A stretch of DNA of 7,978 nucleotides from Hydrogenophilales bacterium (GCA_011391655.1 JAABQE010000256.1:1-7978), one strand, 5' to 3'. Positions 1 through 6,946 are shown, numbered from the stretch's first letter. Translations and numbers: made by a program. The notes: generated by a model from the sequence alone, not told the origin.

Positions 1-156
1 GGGCTGGCGTGCGCTGACCTTGATGTGTGCAGCCGGGTGACTCAAGGACAAGGGCGTGCGCTCGACTGCGAGTGCAACTTGCAGATCGTGAATGGCTACT
101 ACCGGTAAAGGCCGATGAAACTGCTCGACTCAACTGCGACTGGCAAGAACAGACCC

Positions 157-165
157 TTATGCACA
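157..165 (+). promoter_or_regulatory. DnaA-box consensus match (TTATGCACA)
   Basis: The nine bases fit the DnaA-box consensus TTATNCACA exactly. The site lies in non-coding DNA upstream of the kinase operon. Whether DnaA binds is unknown. A single match could be chance, but two further exact matches lie within the next 950 bases (566-574 on the opposite strand, 1099-1107). Confidence 0.25.
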
Positions 166-522
166 GCTTCCAGTTATGGACAGTTGCCGACTGAAGTGAA
201 CTGCCTGTCATTGGGAAACTAATCCCGATCCATGGCTTCGTTCTCTACATAATTTCATCGTTCGGCCTTTGAGCAAAGCCTTCTGACGGCGAGCCAATGG
301 TGAACCTGTTTACATACGCTCTGGTGACTCTTTGGCGATCACCCCATTGTGCAGGAGATGACGCTTGACAGAAAAAAGCGACATGTACGTACTGCCTTAA
401 AAATGCAAGACCAGAAGTTTCCGAGATGTGCAAGGCGACGGAATTATGGTAAGACGCAACTTCGAGAAATCCGAAAAAAAGTCAACACTCACGAGGCTTC
501 CAAGCGAACGGCTGAATCAAAC

Positions 523-574
523 TGTTCATAACTGGGGAATGTACATAACGCTGCTTATGCAGAGATGTGCATAA
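523..574 (-). repeat. Three TGTNCATAA direct repeats (DnaA-box-like cluster)
   Basis: TGTTCATAA (523-531), TGTACATAA (540-548) and TGTGCATAA (566-574) differ only at the fourth base. On the complementary strand they read TTATGAACA, TTATGTACA and TTATGCACA. The last is an exact DnaA-box consensus and the other two are one mismatch away. A fourth near-match, TTATGCAGA, lies on the + strand at 555-563. The start-to-start spacings are 17 and 26 bases, so this is not a regular iteron array. The repeats could be binding sites for DnaA or another regulator, or could be coincidence in an AT-rich patch. Confidence 0.35.
555..574. promoter_or_regulatory. Perfect 7-bp dyad, possible operator
   Basis: TTATGCA (555-561) and TGCATAA (568-574) form a perfect inverted repeat with 7-base arms and a 6-base centre. 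This is the size and shape of a site for a dimeric DNA-binding protein. It lies about 257 bases upstream of the kinase start, so it could be an operator of the operon promoter if transcription starts nearby. No -35/-10 pair is recognisable beside it. The dyad overlaps the TGTNCATAA repeat cluster, and the two readings may describe the same element. Confidence 0.3.
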
Positions 575-816
575 AGACCCATTGCGGTAGTAGTGTTAGC
601 GAAATTGCCTACCCGAAAGCTGGCATTGGCAACGAACAAGCCCCGGCACGCCAACTAGGGTTGTGGGACGCACTGTGTCGCGCTCCCGGAGCGGGCTACT
701 GCGCGCTCGCCCCGTCAGGTCACGAGCGTGTCGTGAGTCCATACCCGCATGGCGGACTGTTCCAAGGTAACATGCCTGACCCATCGCGGCTGGATCTTCT
801 ATCCGTCAGGGACACT

Positions 817-823
817 GAGGGGA
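817..823 (+). promoter_or_regulatory. Ribosome binding site supporting a TTG start
   Basis: GAGGGGA lies with its AGGGG core (818-822) eight bases before TTG at 831. An in-frame TAA at 825-827 rules out any earlier start, and the first in-frame ATG lies about 100 codons downstream, inside GAF1. This site therefore fixes the TTG as the likely start of the hybrid kinase. Confidence 0.7.
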
Positions 824-830
824 CTAACAC

Positions 831-3800
831 TTGCCTACTCTTCCCAAAGATGCAGTGCCTGGCGAGCCATCGCGCGAAGGCCTCGCCGCTGACAACGCTG
901 CCGTTGATGCGCTTGCGTTGAGTCGCGCGCTTGAGGAACTGGCTGAAGCCAGGCAGCAGCAGGCCGCGACGGCGGAAATACTCAAGGCCATCAGCGGTTC
1001 ACGGGAGGATATCCAGCCGGTGTTTGACGTCATTGCAAAACATGCAGTGCGCCTCTGCGCTGGCCAGTTCTGCGCGGTGTTCCATTTTGACGGTGAACTT
1101 ATCCACATCCGCGCGCTTCATGGTATGTCGGTCGAGGGTGAATTGGCGTACCGGCAGGGCTTCCCGTTGCCCGCAGGGCCGGGCAGCGCCATAGGCCGTG
1201 CCATCCAGAATCGGCTTGTTGCGCACATACCGGACATTCAGGCCGATATCCACTACCGGCAAGCGACGATTGCCCATGCGGTCACATTCCGGGCCATCGT
1301 CGCTGTGCCGATTCTGCGCGATGGCAAGCCAATCGGCGGCATGGCGGTGTCGAGTTCACGTGCTGAACCGTTCTCGGACGCCAAGGTCGCATTACTGGGC
1401 ACTTTTGCCGAACAGGCAGCAATCGCCATCGAGAACGTTCGCCTGTTCAGGGAAACCCGTGAGGCGCTGAACAAACAGAGGGCCATTAGCGAGATCCTCA
1501 AGAGCGTCAGCAAGTCCTCGCTGGACGTCCAGCCCGTCTTTGACAGCATCGTGCGCAACGCAGTGGTGCTTTGTGAGGCAATGTTCGGTATTGTTTTTCG
1601 TCTCGACGACGGCCTTCTTCACATAGTCGCCCACCAGAACCTGACGCCGGAGGTGCTAGCGCTGCTAAGCCGACTGTATCCCATGCGACCGGATGCCGAA
1701 CATGCCTCCGGTCGCGTCATCCTCAGCGGCGCACGGGTCCATGTCGAGGATGTCACGGCTGATCCTTATTACCACCAGGGAGTCGCCGCGTTTGGTGGCT
1801 GGCGCAGCCTGTTGGCGGTTCCGATGTTGGCGCCCGATGGCGCTGCATTGGGTGTCATCTGGGTTGCGCGCGCTTGCGCCGGACCTTTCCCCGACGATCA
1901 GGTTGCGCTGCTCGAGACCTTTTCAGATCAGGCGACCATCGCGATCGAGAACGTGCGATTGTTCAAGGAGTTGGGTGCCCGCACCGATGCGCTCACCCAA
2001 GCGGTCGAACAGACGCGCGCACTCAGCGAGGTCGGCCAGGCGGTTAGCTCCACGCTCGACCTGGACACCGTGCTGGCGACCATCGTCTCGAACGCGGTTG
2101 CGCTGTCCAAAGCCGATGCTGGCGGCACCATTTACGAGTTCGACGAGGCGGCCGGGGTGTTTGTGCCGCGGGCCAACCACGGCGTTAGCGACACCTATAT
2201 CCGCACGCTGCACGAATCGAAACTGCGGATCGGGGAGTCAGCGGTCGGCCTTTGCGGCCAGAACCGCAGCCCGTATCAGCTTGTAGACGTCGAGGCGGGA
2301 GACGACCAGCGGATGCGGGCTCCGCTGCTGCGTGAGGGTGTGCGCTCGCTGCTGGCGGTGCCGCTGCTGCGTGAGGAGCGGGTGATCGGCGCGCTGGTCA
2401 TACGGCGCCTGACTGCGGGCGAGTTCTCGCCGTCGGTGGTCGCGCTGTTGCAGGCCCTGGCGGGCCAGTCGGTGCTGGCGATTCTCAATGCACGCCTGTT
2501 TCACGAGATCGCTGAGAAGGGCAAACAACTGGAAGTGGCTAGTCAGCTCAAGTCACAGTTCCTCGCCAACATGTCGCACGAATTGCGTACGCCGCTGAAC
2601 GCGATCATCGGCGTCACCGAGATGCTGCACGAGGACGCTGTCGACCTGGACCGGCCCGACGACATCGAGCCGCTGGAGCGCGTGCTGCGCGCGGCCAGGC
2701 ACCTGCTGGCGCTGATCAACGACATTCTCGACCTGTCCAAGATCGAAGCCGGCAAGATGGATATTCACGTTGAAACCTTCGCCATTGCGCCGTTGATCCA
2801 GGATGTGGCGCAGACGATCCAACTGATGGCCGCCAAAGCAGGTAACCAGCTTGTGGTGGACTGTTCGCCCGATATCGGAAGCATGCACGCCGACCAGACA
2901 CGCACCCGCCAGGCGCTTCTGAACCTGGCCAGCAACGCCAGCAAGTTCACTGATAAGGGCACGGTAACGATCGCCGCGCGGCGTACGTTTGATGTTGGAG
3001 TCGAGTGGGTGACGATGGCGGTAACCGACACCGGCATTGGCCTGACGGTCGAGCAGATGGGCAAGCTGTTCCAGGACTTCGTGCAGGCTGACGCCTCGAC
3101 CACCCGCAAATACGGCGGCACCGGACTGGGGCTGGCCATCAGCCGGCGCTTTTGCCAGATGATGGGCGGCGACATCACGGTGACCAGCGAGCCAGGCCGG
3201 GGTTCAACGTTCACTATCCGGCTGCCAGCAATGGTGGGCGCTCAGCCACCGCCCGAGCCAGTGCCGGGGTCCATGCCTGCGCGCCAGAGTACCGCTGCCA
3301 GCGGTCCCGCCACCATCCTTGTGGTGGACGACGACCCCACGGTGCGCGAGCTCATGGAGCGGTATTTAACGCGCGAGGGGTTCACCGTGGTCACCGCGCA
3401 GGGCGGACAAGAGGGGCTGCGGCTGGCAAAGGAACTTCATCCTGCAGCCATCACACTCGACGTGATGATGCCCGACATCGATGGTTGGACAGTCCTAGCA
3501 GCCATCAAGGGCGACCCCGAACTGCGGGACATTCCGGTGATCCTGATGTCGATCGTGGATGAGCAGAAGCGCGGTTACGCGCTCGGGGCGACGGATTACA
3601 TGATCAAGCCGGTGGACCGCGAGCGTCTGGCGGGCGTGCTGCGCGGCATCTGCGGACATGGTGGGCGCCGCGTGTTGCTGGTGGACGACGACGAAATGAT
3701 GCGCCGGACCATGCGCCAGGTGCTTGAAAAGGACCAGTGGGAGGTCTTCGAGGCCGGCAACGGCTGCCTGGCGCTAACGCAGCTTGCCCAGGGGCTGCCC

Positions 3801-4076
3801 GACGTCATCATGCTGGACCTCATGATGCCCGAGATGGACGGTTTCGAGTTCGTGGTCGAACTCCGCAGCCGGCCCGAGTGGTGCGAGATCCCCGTCGTGG
3901 TCATTACCGCCAAGGACCTAAGCGCGCAGGATCGCGACCGGCTCAACGGGGGTGTGACGCGGGTATTGCAAAAGGGGTCTTCCGACATGGAAGCACTGTT
4001 ACAGGAAATCGGACGCGTCCTGCCCGCGCGTATCGCGCTCGGGCGTGGACTCAAGATTGAGGAGCCAGGAGCATGA
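831..4076 (+). CDS. Soluble hybrid histidine kinase, GAF-GAF-GAF-HisKA-HATPase-REC-REC
   Basis: This 1081-residue protein is predicted to autophosphorylate on histidine and pass phosphate to aspartates. Three GAF sensor domains cover about residues 60-205, 228-378 and 405-556; the first two are clear tandem copies. The HisKA phosphoacceptor is His583 in [10 protein letters not shown]. The ATPase domain has an N-box (Asn702 in LASNASKF), a G1 box (DTGIGL, 733-738) and a G2 box (GGTGLGLAI, 762-770). Receiver 1 (about 828-940) has acidic residues 833-835, phosphoacceptor Asp877 and Lys926. Receiver 2 (about 947-1062) has Asp952-954, Asp996 and Lys1048, the lysine followed by Gly rather than the usual Pro. 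There is no membrane segment or signal peptide, so it should sense a cytoplasmic cue. No HPt domain is present. The start is TTG, supported by a good ribosome binding site. The stop overlaps the next gene (ATGA), implying translational coupling. The ligand cannot be read from the sequence, and no bilin-binding motif stands out in the GAF domains. Confidence 0.95.
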   Translation: MPTLPKDAVPGEPSREGLAADNAAVDALALSRALEELAEARQQQAATAEILKAISGSREDIQPVFDVIAKHAVRLCAGQFCAVFHFDGELIHIRALHGMSVEGELAYRQGFPLPAGPGSAIGRAIQNRLVAHIPDIQADIHYRQATIAHAVTFRAIVAVPILRDGKPIGGMAVSSSRAEPFSDAKVALLGTFAEQAAIAIENVRLFRETREALNKQRAISEILKSVSKSSLDVQPVFDSIVRNAVVLCEAMFGIVFRLDDGLLHIVAHQNLTPEVLALLSRLYPMRPDAEHASGRVILSGARVHVEDVTADPYYHQGVAAFGGWRSLLAVPMLAPDGAALGVIWVARACAGPFPDDQVALLETFSDQATIAIENVRLFKELGARTDALTQAVEQTRALSEVGQAVSSTLDLDTVLATIVSNAVALSKADAGGTIYEFDEAAGVFVPRANHGVSDTYIRTLHESKLRIGESAVGLCGQNRSPYQLVDVEAGDDQRMRAPLLREGVRSLLAVPLLREERVIGALVIRRLTAGEFSPSVVALLQALAGQSVLAILNARLFHEIAEKGKQLEVASQLKSQFLANMSHELRTPLNAIIGVTEMLHEDAVDLDRPDDIEPLERVLRAARHLLALINDILDLSKIEAGKMDIHVETFAIAPLIQDVAQTIQLMAAKAGNQLVVDCSPDIGSMHADQTRTRQALLNLASNASKFTDKGTVTIAARRTFDVGVEWVTMAVTDTGIGLTVEQMGKLFQDFVQADASTTRKYGGTGLGLAISRRFCQMMGGDITVTSEPGRGSTFTIRLPAMVGAQPPPEPVPGSMPARQSTAASGPATILVVDDDPTVRELMERYLTREGFTVVTAQGGQEGLRLAKELHPAAITLDVMMPDIDGWTVLAAIKGDPELRDIPVILMSIVDEQKRGYALGATDYMIKPVDRERLAGVLRGICGHGGRRVLLVDDDEMMRRTMRQVLEKDQWEVFEAGNGCLALTQLAQGLPDVIMLDLMMPEMDGFEFVVELRSRPEWCEIPVVVITAKDLSAQDRDRLNGGVTRVLQKGSSDMEALLQEIGRVLPARIALGRGLKIEEPGA
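1099..1107 (+). promoter_or_regulatory. Canonical DnaA-box sequence inside the kinase gene
   Basis: TTATCCACA is the strongest classical DnaA-box sequence. Here it lies in coding DNA of the first GAF domain, reading Leu-Ile-His-Ile in frame. It may be a codon accident. It is noted because two other exact TTATNCACA matches lie just upstream. Confidence 0.2.
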
Positions 4077-4456
4077 AGATCCTGTATGTCGAGGACAACG
4101 AAGACAACATCTACATGCTGGAGCGCCGGCTCAAGCGCGCCGGTTTTGAGGTGGTGATCGCCCGTGACGGCGCCGAGGGTGTCGCGATGGCGCGTACAGA
4201 GCAGCCCGCGCTGATCCTGATGGATATGGGTCTGCCTGTGCTCCACGGCACCGAGGCGACGCGGCAGATCAAGTCGGCACCGGAAACGAAACACATTCCT
4301 GTGATCGCGCTGACCGCCAATGCCATGACCGGCGACCTGGAAATGGCCATGGCCGCGGGCTGCGACGATTACGACACCAAGCCGGTGGAGCTGCCGCGCT
4401 TGCTGGCCAAGATGCAGGCGTTGGCACCGCGGCCAACCGCCTCGCTGCGGGATTGA
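4073..4456 (+). CDS. Stand-alone CheY/DivK-like response regulator
   Basis: This 127-residue protein consists of one receiver domain with no output domain. It shows the acidic pair Glu7/Asp8, phosphoacceptor Asp51 (ILMDMGLP), Thr81 and Lys103 in [12 protein letters not shown]. It probably acts as a phosphate carrier or by protein contact. The ATG overlaps the kinase stop by four bases, so the two are translationally coupled and the receiver is very probably a substrate of that kinase. A small receiver of this type directly after a GAF or PAS kinase with two C-terminal receivers is a recurrent arrangement. Its first-helix region ([18 protein letters not shown]) closely resembles that of the receiver in the phosphatase protein encoded further on. 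No HPt partner is encoded in the window. Function beyond signalling relay is not readable. Confidence 0.93.
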   Translation: MKILYVEDNEDNIYMLERRLKRAGFEVVIARDGAEGVAMARTEQPALILMDMGLPVLHGTEATRQIKSAPETKHIPVIALTANAMTGDLEMAMAAGCDDYDTKPVELPRLLAKMQALAPRPTASLRD

Positions 4457-4465
4457 AGGCAGGCA

Positions 4466-4867
4466 ATGAACAACCGGGACATCGAATTTTTCAACGACAG
4501 TCTCGAGCGCTGCTCTGCGCAGCCCGATTTCCTGAGCTGTTTCTACCGCCTGTTCCTGGCATCGTCCGACACGGTGGCGCAGAAATTCGAGCACACCGAC
4601 TTGCGCAAACAAGCCAGGATGCTGAAGTCGTCGCTGTACATCATGATGCTGGCCAGCACCGAGTCCGAACGCGCCGCGCACCTGGAGAAGCTTGCACAGA
4701 GTCACGGCAGGGCCGGGTTGGACATTGCGCCGCCGCTCTACGATCTGTGGCTCGACCAGCTGATGCGGGCTGTTGAGGCGTCCGACCCGCGCTTCGATGC
4801 GCCAACCGGGGTGGCCTGGCGGCGCGTGCTGCAGCCCAGCATCGACTTCATGAAATCCAGGTATTGA
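4466..4867 (+). CDS. Single-domain haem globin in a signalling operon
   Basis: I identify this 133-residue protein as a globin by comparing its motifs with my recollection of flavohaemoglobin. Tyr27 in CFYRLF matches Tyr B10, and Phe41 lies exactly 14 residues later, as Phe CD1 does. Gln49 and Leu53 fit positions E7 and E11. His80 in LAQSHGRAG fits the proximal His F8, and Tyr92 fits the conserved G-helix Tyr. The CD region seems two residues shorter than in flavohaemoglobin. Tyr B10 with Gln E7 is the pocket of O2-binding and NO-detoxifying bacterial globins. The protein ends after the H helix; there is no FAD/NAD reductase and no fused kinase, cyclase or methyl-accepting domain. It starts nine bases after the receiver stop, with a modest AGG-rich ribosome binding site. 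Its place between two-component genes suggests gas or redox sensing or local NO scavenging for the pathway. That role is inference; the fold assignment is fairly secure. Confidence 0.82.
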   Translation: MNNRDIEFFNDSLERCSAQPDFLSCFYRLFLASSDTVAQKFEHTDLRKQARMLKSSLYIMMLASTESERAAHLEKLAQSHGRAGLDIAPPLYDLWLDQLMRAVEASDPRFDAPTGVAWRRVLQPSIDFMKSRY

Positions 4868-4897
4868 TGCGCAGGCGGCACAGCGCTGTCTTCACCG

Positions 4898-4903
4898 AAA
4901 GGA
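4898..4903 (+). promoter_or_regulatory. Ribosome binding site supporting a GTG start
   Basis: AAAGGA lies seven bases before GTG at 4911 and is the best Shine-Dalgarno match in the 43-base gap after the globin gene. The GTG places the start just before the first receiver strand (ALLVVDDNEDN), as expected for this family. Confidence 0.65.
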
Positions 4904-4910
4904 CACCATC

Positions 4911-6566
4911 GTGAAAGCTGACAACGCCGCACTGCTGGTGGTGGACGACAACGAGGACAACCGCTACACGCTGACCCGACGGCTCAACCGCGAGGGTTAT
5001 CGCAACCTGAGCACAGCCAACGACGGGCGCGCGGCGCTGGACATGCTGCGCGCGGCAAAATTCGATCTGGTGCTGCTCGACATCATGATGCCCGAGCTCA
5101 ACGGCTACGAGGTGCTCGAGCAGCTCAAGGCCGATGCGCAGCTGCGCGACATTCCGGTGATCATGATCTCGGCGCTCGAGGAAATTGACAGCGTGATCCG
5201 CTGCGTGGAACTTGGCGCGGAAGACTATTTGTCCAAGCCCTTCAACCCGACGCTGCTGCGCGCCCGCGTGGGTGCAAGTCTGGAAAAGAAGCGCCTGCGC
5301 GACGCGGTGCGCGAAAGTTTGGTGCGCCTTGAGCAGGAGATCGAAGGCGCCCGCAAGGCGCAGCTGAGCATGCTGCCGAGCCGATTCCCGGCGGTGTCGC
5401 CGCAGCAGCCGGTGCAGGTGCATGCGCTGATGGACCCGGCGCGCGAAGTCGGCGGCGACCTCTACGACGCCTTTTACGCAAGCGATGGCCTGTTCTGCCT
5501 GCTCGTCGGTGACGTGTCGGGCAAGGGCGCAGCGGCCGGCATGTTCATGGCGCGCACGCGCAGCCTGGTGCGCATGGCGGTGGCCGAATTGCTGCCCAGG
5601 CTGGCACCGGACGAACGCACGCCGGCGCAGATCGCCGAGGCGGTGAACCGCGAGCTGTGCCAAGACAATCGCGAGCGTATGTTCGTGACACTGTTTCTCG
5701 GTTTTTTCGACGTGCGCGATGGCACGCTGGCCTATATCAACGCCGGCCACCCCTTACCTTATTTGCGGCGTTCGTCGGGCAAACTCGAGCAGGTCACTGG
5801 CAAACCACAGGCACCGCTGGCAGTGCGCACGGGAACGCGCTACCAGAACCAGGCCGTGTCACTGCGGCCGGGCGATACGCTGCTGGTTTGTACTGATGGC
5901 GTGGTCGAGGCGATGAACGAAGCCGGGGAACTCTACGGCGCCGCGCGCCTCGAGGCGTTGTTGCACGCGGCGGGCAGCGAGCCGCCGCAAGCGCTGGTCG
6001 AGGCGCTGAAATGTGACATCGATGCCTTCGCCGGCAGCGCGCCAAAGGCCGACGACGTGACCCTGCTCGCGCTGCGCTTGTGGCCCGGCTGCGGCACCGG
6101 TCTCGACGCAGTGGGCGAGCCCCTGCATGCGCCTGATGGCGAAGTCGAACTGATCATCGGCAATGACCTTGCCGAGATGACACGGGTCAGTGAAGCGATG
6201 GATCGTCTCGCTGCCGCGCACGGTATTGCGCCGAAGTTGCTGGCGCTGCTGCAGGTGGCGCTGGACGAAATGGTGAGCAACGTCATCAAGTACGCATGGC
6301 CCGAAGGCGGCACTCACACATTTCAGGTGCGCATCGCGGTCGGGTCGGCACAGGTGCGGATCGATATCTGCGATGACGGCCGACCCTTCGACCCGCGCGA
6401 GGCAGCGGCGCCCCAGCCATTGCCGGCCGGACAGCGACCGCGGCCGGGCGGTCTGGGCGTGCACATGGTCAGGCAGTTCGTCGACCGGCTGGAGTATGCA
6501 CGGATTGACAACCTGAATCGCTTAACGATAATTAAATTGCGCGATATCGATAACCCTCAACCATAA
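4911..6566 (+). CDS. REC - PP2C (SpoIIE/RsbU-like) phosphatase - RsbW-like kinase, HsbR/CrsR type
   Basis: This 551-residue protein joins three activities of a partner switch. The receiver (about 7-122) has Asp12/Asp13, phosphoacceptor Asp57, Ser87 and Lys109-Pro110. A charged helical linker (about 124-152) follows. The PP2C phosphatase (about 165-391) keeps metal-binding acidic motifs: EVGGDLYD (Asp183), GDVSGKG (Asp201), CTDGVVEA (Asp329) and ADDVTLL (Asp381/382). The C-terminal GHKL domain (about 410-545) has an N-box with Glu453 and Asn457, a G1-like DDGRPFDP (488-495) and a G2 GGLGVHMV (513-520), as in anti-sigma kinases such as RsbW. Both enzymatic halves look intact. The domain order matches HsbR of Pseudomonas and CrsR of Shewanella, whose partner is a STAS protein; a STAS gene follows after 14 bases. 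The likely job is to dephosphorylate or phosphorylate that STAS protein under receiver control. The final 20 codons are unusually AT-rich and contain a promoter-like sequence. Confidence 0.93.
   Translation: MKADNAALLVVDDNEDNRYTLTRRLNREGYRNLSTANDGRAALDMLRAAKFDLVLLDIMMPELNGYEVLEQLKADAQLRDIPVIMISALEEIDSVIRCVELGAEDYLSKPFNPTLLRARVGASLEKKRLRDAVRESLVRLEQEIEGARKAQLSMLPSRFPAVSPQQPVQVHALMDPAREVGGDLYDAFYASDGLFCLLVGDVSGKGAAAGMFMARTRSLVRMAVAELLPRLAPDERTPAQIAEAVNRELCQDNRERMFVTLFLGFFDVRDGTLAYINAGHPLPYLRRSSGKLEQVTGKPQAPLAVRTGTRYQNQAVSLRPGDTLLVCTDGVVEAMNEAGELYGAARLEALLHAAGSEPPQALVEALKCDIDAFAGSAPKADDVTLLALRLWPGCGTGLDAVGEPLHAPDGEVELIIGNDLAEMTRVSEAMDRLAAAHGIAPKLLALLQVALDEMVSNVIKYAWPEGGTHTFQVRIAVGSAQVRIDICDDGRPFDPREAAAPQPLPAGQRPRPGGLGVHMVRQFVDRLEYARIDNLNRLTIIKLRDIDNPQP
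6505..6532 (+). promoter_or_regulatory. Internal sigma70-type promoter upstream of the STAS gene
   Basis: TTGACA (6505-6510) is a perfect -35 hexamer. GATAAT (6527-6532), five of six matches to TATAAT, follows after a 16-base spacer. Transcription would start near 6539-6540, about 40 bases before the STAS ATG. The match lies in the coding 3' end of the phosphatase gene, in an AT-rich patch that contrasts with the GC-rich surroundings. It would give the STAS and permease genes expression independent of the kinase promoter. It has not been tested; a chance match in coding DNA is possible. Confidence 0.55.
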
Positions 6567-6608
6567 AAAAAGCGAAATCCATGAACGTCAAGACTCTCGA
6601 GATATCGC
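6541..6608. repeat. 8-bp inverted repeat spanning the STAS start
   Basis: GCGATATC (6541-6548) is repeated exactly in inverted orientation as GATATCGC (6601-6608), with 52 bases between them that include the STAS start codon. The left copy also contains the palindrome CGATATCG (6542-6549), lying at the expected transcription start of the internal promoter. It could be an operator, or a weak stem hiding the start codon, or chance. Confidence 0.25.
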
Positions 6609-6931
6609 AAACACGGTCCGGCAACGCCTGCGTGCTGGCACTTGCCGGCCGTATCGACAGCAGCAACGCCGAACAATTCACCACGCACGTCAACCAGCTG
6701 TTTCAGGCCGGGGAGAAAGACGTCGTAGTGGACTTCAAGGAAGTGCTCTACCTCACCAGTGCAGCATTTCGGGTGCTGTTGGTGGCGACAGACGAAGCCG
6801 AACGCAATGCAGCCCGCTTTGTCTTGTGCGGACTCGTCGGCCAAGTGCGCGAACTCTTTGAGATGGGTGGGCTACTTGACGCCTTTGCCGTGCATGCGTC
6901 GCGCGAAGACGCGCTGGCGCAGCCCGGTTGA
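6581..6931 (+). CDS. STAS-domain anti-sigma-factor antagonist (SpoIIAA/RsbV/HsbA-like)
   Basis: This 116-residue protein is a single STAS domain. LALAGRIDSSNA (19-30) is the typical first-strand motif, and DFKEVLYLTSAAFRVLL (51-67) is the phosphorylation loop. Ser60 aligns with the serine phosphorylated in SpoIIAA (second Ser of the SSG/SSA motif). Thr59 replaces the first Ser, and Ala62 replaces the usual Gly. In partner switching, the unphosphorylated form binds an anti-sigma or other partner and the phosphorylated form releases it. The upstream protein carries both the matching phosphatase and kinase domains, so the pair should form a closed switch. The binding target is not encoded in the window; in Pseudomonas HsbA contacts FlgM and a diguanylate cyclase, so the output need not be a sigma factor. 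The start has no strong Shine-Dalgarno, only an A-rich stretch. Confidence 0.92.
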   Translation: MNVKTLEISQTRSGNACVLALAGRIDSSNAEQFTTHVNQLFQAGEKDVVVDFKEVLYLTSAAFRVLLVATDEAERNAARFVLCGLVGQVRELFEMGGLLDAFAVHASREDALAQPG

Positions 6932-6946
6932 CCGGCTCGACGCCAA

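Larger units (their letters stand above)
1..830. other. Gene-poor upstream region
   Basis: I find no gene I can support here. A frame open from the left edge ends at TAA 106-108 (35 codons) and could be the tail of an upstream gene, but it is too short to judge. The small open frames further in have basic or low-complexity products, lack convincing ribosome binding sites, and overlap each other on both strands. Roughly 240-575 is clearly more AT-rich than the operon that follows. It contains short direct and inverted repeats around 523-574. The promoter of the kinase operon should lie in this region, but I see no -35/-10 pair that I trust. No tRNA, rRNA or factor-independent terminator is evident. 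Confidence 0.6.

Noticed and set aside
1..108. Open frame from the left edge ending at TAA 106-108
   Set aside because: Only 35 codons are visible, with no recognised motif. It may be the tail of a real upstream gene but cannot be supported.
109..240. CAACTG...CAGTTG inverted repeat as a mobile-element end or repeat relic
   Set aside because: The arms are only six bases, with no flanking target duplication and no transposase. It vaguely resembles dispersed intergenic repeats but cannot be assigned.
365..370. TTGACA as a -35 box for the kinase operon
   Set aside because: No acceptable -10 hexamer lies 15-19 bases downstream; the best candidates match only two or three bases.
349..531. 60-codon open frame with a very basic product
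   Set aside because: The start is GTG, there is no family resemblance, and an opposite-strand open frame overlaps it. It looks like chance in a gene-free stretch.
681..693. CGCTCC-C-GGAGCG palindrome as a terminator
   Set aside because: The centre is a single base, too tight for an RNA hairpin loop, and no T-run follows.
565..921. 118-codon open frame overlapping the kinase start
   Set aside because: It runs into the kinase gene in another frame, has no motif, and its product looks like translated non-coding DNA.
3596..4705. Long antisense open frame (369 codons)
   Set aside because: It lies opposite the kinase, receiver and globin genes, whose motifs are unmistakable. Long antisense frames are common in GC-rich genes.
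4868..4910. Gap between globin and phosphatase genes as a terminator or promoter
   Set aside because: It holds only a short CAGCGCTG palindrome and a Shine-Dalgarno; there is no T-run and no -35/-10 pair.
4848..5750. Antisense open frame of 300 codons
   Set aside because: It is a His/Arg/Ala-rich shadow of the REC-PP2C gene without any recognisable domain.
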